A stretch of 64,000 nt of DNA from Tubiluchus corallicola (lineage: Eukaryota > Priapulida > Priapulimorpha > Priapulimorphida > Tubiluchidae). Positions 62,851-64,000 of this stretch are shown here, piece by piece; position 1 is the first letter of the stretch, and each line of letters starts with the position of its first letter. The DNA lies in contig JAQGDQ010000010.1 of the NCBI GenBank assembly GCA_030141605.1, forward strand, positions 171,501 to 235,500, read 5' to 3'. A program made the translations under genes and the position numbers. The notes under the pieces were generated by a model that did no database searches, was not told where the DNA came from, and saw only the letters and a program-made list of their open reading frames with translations.

Positions 62851-63335
62851 AATGATAATGATGATGATGATGAAGGTTGCATAATAACGTAAACGATGTT
62901 AATACATTCCAAATGCGGGTAGCTAAAAGAGTTTTAGTTTCAAATACGTACAGGAAATTTACAATTATTGAAAAGTGATAATTTAACTATTGATCCTAAC
63001 ATTTAGAGTACCTGTAGAATTTTCCAAACTTTCTAGTAAATTTTACGTATTCAATAAATTATAAGTTTAGTGGAAAACTTTAATCTGTTAAACAAATGCA
63101 GTTTGCAGTTTACTCGCAATCTAATCTGATAGTGACAAAAAGAAAGGATTTTGATTCAAGACTCGTTGTCTTCCTACAAAAAACTTACAGTAATCACGTG
63201 ATCTTTTTCATCACACGTATTAAGTGCCCTGGTCACACCTAACACCGTGTGCGTCCCATTTTCGTACCCATACATCAGCTTCCAGTCCTGATACGAGTCC
63301 ATTTTTGGCCTGCCCTCCGTGTACGAATAGTAATC
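47418..63335 (-). CDS. MOXD1: MOXD1-like copper type II monooxygenase with DOMON domain (12 exons, N-terminus outside window)
   Basis: Exons in transcript order: 63335-63189, 61565-61389, 59487-59401, 55240-55061, 54397-54295, 53461-53295, 52929-52786, 50843-50805, 50368-50309, 49036-48903, 48463-48298, 47864-47418. They join in frame to 616 residues and a stop. Residues 1-75 are the end of a DOMON domain (GYENGTHTVLGVTR, TCDEKDHV, GTIHVIWAYHPQDP). Residues about 110-420 are the two copper domains. CuA ligands are present: H151-H152 (YVHHILVY) and H223 (METHYDNP). CuB histidines H302 and H304 are present (FVHTHTLGR). The CuB methionine position is L377 (STRNELC). Residues about 469-600 are an acidic, Thr/Pro-rich linker, then a hydrophobic end (LPLTLYACFVVLLHTLLQ) suggesting a membrane or GPI anchor. 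The family is related to dopamine beta-hydroxylase; HFRRG after the HTH motif favours MOXD1. Sequons NGT, NWT and NLT fit secretion. Confidence 0.92.
47865..48297 (-). other. MOXD1-like last intron (433 bp)
   Basis: GTAAGT donor and TTTCCAG acceptor, no features seen. Confidence 0.85.
48298..48463 (-). CDS. MOXD1: MOXD1-like exon: end of catalytic core
   Basis: The acceptor is TTCTTGTGTAG and the donor GTAAGT; one base plus 55 codons. It has a Trp/Tyr-rich stretch (NLTYWGYFDYYNWLDENKIE) and then FQHATKYGEFWYVCETRGRN. It continues the C-terminal part of the second copper domain. Confidence 0.9.
48464..48902 (-). other. MOXD1-like intron (439 bp)
   Basis: GTAAGT donor and TTGTGTAG acceptor, AT-rich, nothing else seen. 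Confidence 0.85.
48903..49036 (-). CDS. MOXD1: MOXD1-like exon: CuB loop with Leu in place of Met
   Basis: The acceptor is TTTTTCTAG and the donor GTAAGT; 44 codons plus two bases. It reads GGFSTRNELCVNYFIYYPRI, then PLTTCMSNPT and IEEFW. The family consensus at this place is S(T/S)..EMC with Met as a CuB ligand; here the codon at 49012-49010 is CTC (Leu). Confidence 0.93.
49037..50308 (-). other. MOXD1-like intron (1.27 kb)
   Basis: Lies between the GDHIVLEC exon and the CuB-loop exon. No repeat or other gene was recognised. Confidence 0.8.
50309..50368 (-). CDS. MOXD1: MOXD1-like 60-bp exon
   Basis: Twenty codons (GDHIVLECTYDSRTRTEPTY) between a GTTTTCCAG acceptor and a GTAAGA donor. It matches the GD.I..EC.Y.T..R...T segment that precedes the CuB methionine loop. 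Confidence 0.91.
50369..50804 (-). other. MOXD1-like intron (436 bp)
   Basis: Between the micro-exon and the 60-bp exon. No features seen. Confidence 0.8.
50805..50843 (-). CDS. MOXD1: MOXD1-like 39-bp micro-exon
   Basis: Thirteen codons (EAILYRKPVKLKP) between a TTTCTTTCAG acceptor and a GTAAGA donor. It fills exactly the gap between the DSKYQ and GDHIVLEC exons; the family has a similar short stretch before the PGD...C.Y motif. Phase 0 at both ends. Confidence 0.88.
52120..52260. repeat. Degenerate ATCCCGAACCCC-type repeat
   Basis: ATCC.GAACCCCAA, ATCCCGAACCCCAAAA, ATCCCGATCTCGAATTC and similar words recur at about 12-30 base spacing. A weaker patch of the same character is at 51260-51365. 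Confidence 0.55.
52430..52705 (+). mobile_element. LINE 3'-end remnant with TGATT tail
   Basis: It ends GTGAAATAAATTGATTTGAT then TTGATTT: an AATAAA-type signal followed by three GATTT repeats, as at the 3' ends of LINEs. A pyrimidine-rich 3' UTR precedes. No protein motif. Confidence 0.5.
52786..52929 (-). CDS. MOXD1: MOXD1-like exon: CuB HxH motif
   Basis: The acceptor is TTTACTTTAG and the donor GTATAG (less usual); 48 codons. It contains GFVHTHTLGRKLVARHFRRG, with the two CuB histidines, then RELREIMRDDQYDSKYQ. Confidence 0.93.
52930..53294 (-). other. MOXD1-like intron (365 bp)
   Basis: GTGGGT donor, ACTTTAG acceptor; AT-rich with no element recognised. Confidence 0.8.
53295..53461 (-). 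CDS. MOXD1: MOXD1-like exon: inter-domain segment
   Basis: The acceptor ATTGTCCATAG has a weak pyrimidine tract; the donor is GTGGGT. Two bases complete an Asn, then 55 codons: VIDNSGIRVYYTANLRANDG, GILLVGMNMNWTTMIPPYQD and TFTTYGHCGGECTKQ. The DNSG.R.YYT, IPP and GHC..EC patterns are typical of the family. Confidence 0.93.
53462..54294 (-). other. MOXD1-like intron (833 bp)
   Basis: GTAAGT donor, CCATAG acceptor; nothing recognised. Confidence 0.8.
54295..54397 (-). CDS. MOXD1: MOXD1-like exon: third CuA histidine
   Basis: The acceptor is TTATTTTAG and the donor GTAAGT; 34 codons plus one base. It encodes LPDEVGISVGG..DPRYVMM and ETHYDNPGFHK; the His of THYDNP is the third CuA ligand by homology with PHM and DBH. 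Confidence 0.93.
54398..55060 (-). other. MOXD1-like intron (663 bp)
   Basis: GTAAGT donor, ATTTTAG acceptor; nothing recognised. Confidence 0.8.
55061..55240 (-). CDS. MOXD1: MOXD1-like exon: CuA HH motif
   Basis: The acceptor is TTGTTTTTAG and the donor GTAAGT; 60 codons. It carries WEPIIKSGNEHYVHHILVYA with the paired CuA histidines, then conserved cysteines (YAC, QCYF, FWQCNEP) and VFGWALGSG, which leads into the next exon. Confidence 0.94.
56264..56385. repeat. Two AAT runs flanking unique sequence
   Basis: About 8 AAT units, then 60 bases that include the near-inverted TTATAATAATATTACTAACA and TATAATAATGTTATAACG, then about 12 AAT units. Confidence 0.85.
58593..58675. repeat. GCAT / GCGT / GTAT tetranucleotide array
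   Basis: GCAT units, then about ten GCGT units, then GCAT and GTAT units. It is nearly all alternating purine-pyrimidine and contains repeated GCATGC palindromes. Confidence 0.95.
59401..59487 (-). CDS. MOXD1: MOXD1-like exon: start of copper domain 1
   Basis: A short exon of 29 codons with acceptor GTGCTTTAG and donor GTAAGT. It reads ITVPVRDDTYYWCELFKLPE and FGGKRHIIR, equivalent to the family's VPV.DTTYWC..F.LP....HHII start of the Cu2 monooxygenase N-terminal domain. Confidence 0.93.
59488..61388 (-). other. MOXD1-like intron (1.9 kb) with SINE-like element
   Basis: Contains AAATAAATAAATGAATAAA near 59713 (possible LINE or SINE tail) and a tRNA-like element at 60138. Near 60596 and 60659 the words GGGCGCTC and GAGCGCCC form a small inverted pair. 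Confidence 0.75.
60138..60260 (+). mobile_element. tRNA-derived SINE-like element
   Basis: CAGTCGGTTAGTCTAATAGTAACGC is A-box-like and GAGGTCGTGAATTCGATACA B-box-like, followed by GGGTCATACCAAAGAC. The layout and several words (GCTTTCC, GGGAGGT.GTGA.TTC, GT.AT.CCAAA) match the element at 10550, so both may belong to one family. Confidence 0.6.
61389..61565 (-). CDS. MOXD1: MOXD1-like exon: DOMON to copper-domain junction
   Basis: The acceptor is TTGTTTTAG and the donor GTGAGT; 59 codons, phase 0. It contains EGTIHVIWAYHPQDP, then FFHHGYASRGSRSLHLL and LPPDTLSWELRNDN. These match the family's VIWAY..ED, RG.RSL.LL and LP.D.L.WE motifs. Confidence 0.92.
61940..62029. repeat. AATAC pentanucleotide microsatellite
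   Basis: About 17 near-perfect AATAC units, preceded by AATGC variants and followed by AAAAT-type words. Confidence 0.96.
62775..62875. repeat. GAT trinucleotide microsatellite
   Basis: GATGAT runs with GAC and AAC variants at the left side and near-pure GAT at 62817-62873. Confidence 0.95.
63189..63335 (-). CDS. MOXD1: MOXD1-like exon: DOMON domain segment
   Basis: On the minus strand the acceptor is TATGTTTCAG and the donor GTAAGT; 49 codons, phase 0 at both ends. It encodes DYYSYTEGRPKMDSYQDWKL and then MYGYENGTHTVLGVTRALN followed by TCDEKDHVIT, the DOMON ending seen in DBH/MOXD proteins. It is the most upstream exon of this gene in the window, so the signal peptide and first DOMON half lie beyond base 64000. 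Confidence 0.92.
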
Positions 63336-63735
63336 CTGAAACATAACAAACCGCATGTAATTCAGGTTACAGCGAAAAACTCGGACAAAAGTTTATTTTA
63401 ATCAACTGTGCAGTGGAAATACGACCTTGTGTGCATTAGAATTAAACATGGGCGACAGACATTTTTATCAATATTTGCCTACATGGGGCATTCAGAGGAG
63501 TAGTCTTAGCGGAAATGAATGAATTGTAGACAATTTAAGTGGCTTCTTCGGGGAGGATATTGCTTTTATACAACCACAAAACGCTGATAATCTCTGTAGA
63601 AAATGTCTTTACTGGTCGAAATAACAGAGTAGCTTCTGCAATATAGAAGAAGAAACAGTAGCGGGTAGAAACGTAAAAAGGAGGAGATTCGGTAGGAAGG
63701 AAAAGCTGAGAGAGAGGGAGAGGGAGAGACGGGAG

Positions 63736-63818
<83 letters not shown>

Positions 63819-63847
63819 GGAGAGAGGGAGAGAGGGAGAGAGGGAGA

Positions 63848-63913
<66 letters not shown>

Positions 63914-64000
63914 TAAGAGAGAGACAGAGAGTGAAGAAAGTTGAGTTAGTATAGAAGCAGAAAATGATGATGATTCCACGATAGACGGCGAGAGTATAAA
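63336..64000 (-). other. MOXD1-like intron, upstream end outside window
   Basis: Follows from the TTTCAG acceptor at 63336-63341. Apart from the GA array, no exon with a DOMON start or signal peptide was found, so the N-terminal exons must lie further upstream. Confidence 0.7.
63703..63935. repeat. GA microsatellite, ~230 bp
   Basis: Long pure GAGA blocks with a central GGGAGA-type section (about 63811-63858). It lies about 370 bases upstream of the first MOXD1-like exon in the window, presumably in an intron. The Ser/Leu-repeat frame across it is an artefact. Confidence 0.97.

Larger units (their letters stand above)
61566..63188 (-). other. MOXD1-like intron (1.62 kb)
   Basis: Holds an AATAC pentamer array (61944) and a GAT tract (62775). 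The rest shows nothing recognisable. Confidence 0.8.

Noticed and set aside
63566-63979. 137-codon Ser/Leu-rich minus frame, considered as N-terminal exon of the MOXD1-like gene
   Set aside because: It is almost wholly GA repeat. There is no signal peptide, and no donor site fits the next exon.

Overview
This is nuclear DNA of an animal, most likely a marine or other aquatic invertebrate. The evidence is AT-rich sequence, exons with GT-AG introns of hundreds to thousands of bases, AATAAA polyadenylation signals, many decayed LINE retrotransposons, tRNA-derived SINE-like elements, TTAA-flanked MITE-like elements and abundant GAT, AAT and GA microsatellites. I see no prokaryotic, viral or organellar genes. 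The phylum cannot be fixed from the sequence.

Two genuine protein-coding genes can be rebuilt exon by exon, and they converge tail to tail. On the plus strand (30250-44147), five exons encode a BTB-BACK protein that matches the family of Drosophila gprs ('serine-enriched protein'); its first exon or exons lie upstream and were not found. On the minus strand (63335-47418), twelve exons encode a DOMON / copper type II monooxygenase of the MOXD1 (DBH-like) family; its N-terminal exons lie beyond base 64000. All exon joins are in frame with consistent phases. The MOXD1-like protein keeps all five copper-binding histidines but has Leu where the family has the CuB methionine ligand.

Layout. Bases 1-30249 contain no recognisable host exon. 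They hold five copies of a TTAA-flanked MITE-like family, one of them split by a 1.7-kb inverted-repeat element that itself carries a LINE fragment. They also hold LINE 3'-end remnants, tRNA-like elements, tandem duplications and microsatellites. Bases 30250-44147 are the gprs-like gene, including a 7.3-kb intron carrying a 250-bp ATT-type array, a 130-bp-arm hairpin and two tRNA-like segments. Bases 44148-47417 are the intergenic region between the two 3' ends, with a degenerate minisatellite next to the gprs-like stop and a plus-strand LINE remnant. Bases 47418-64000 are the MOXD1-like gene, whose introns carry LINE tails, a SINE-like element and several pure microsatellites.

The two genes have no evident functional link: one is probably a cytosolic adaptor-type BTB protein, the other a secretory-pathway copper enzyme relative. 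I found no convincing new multi-gene system. The most notable points are the missing copper ligand, the nested transposon structure, and the lysine-rich insert inside the BTB domain.
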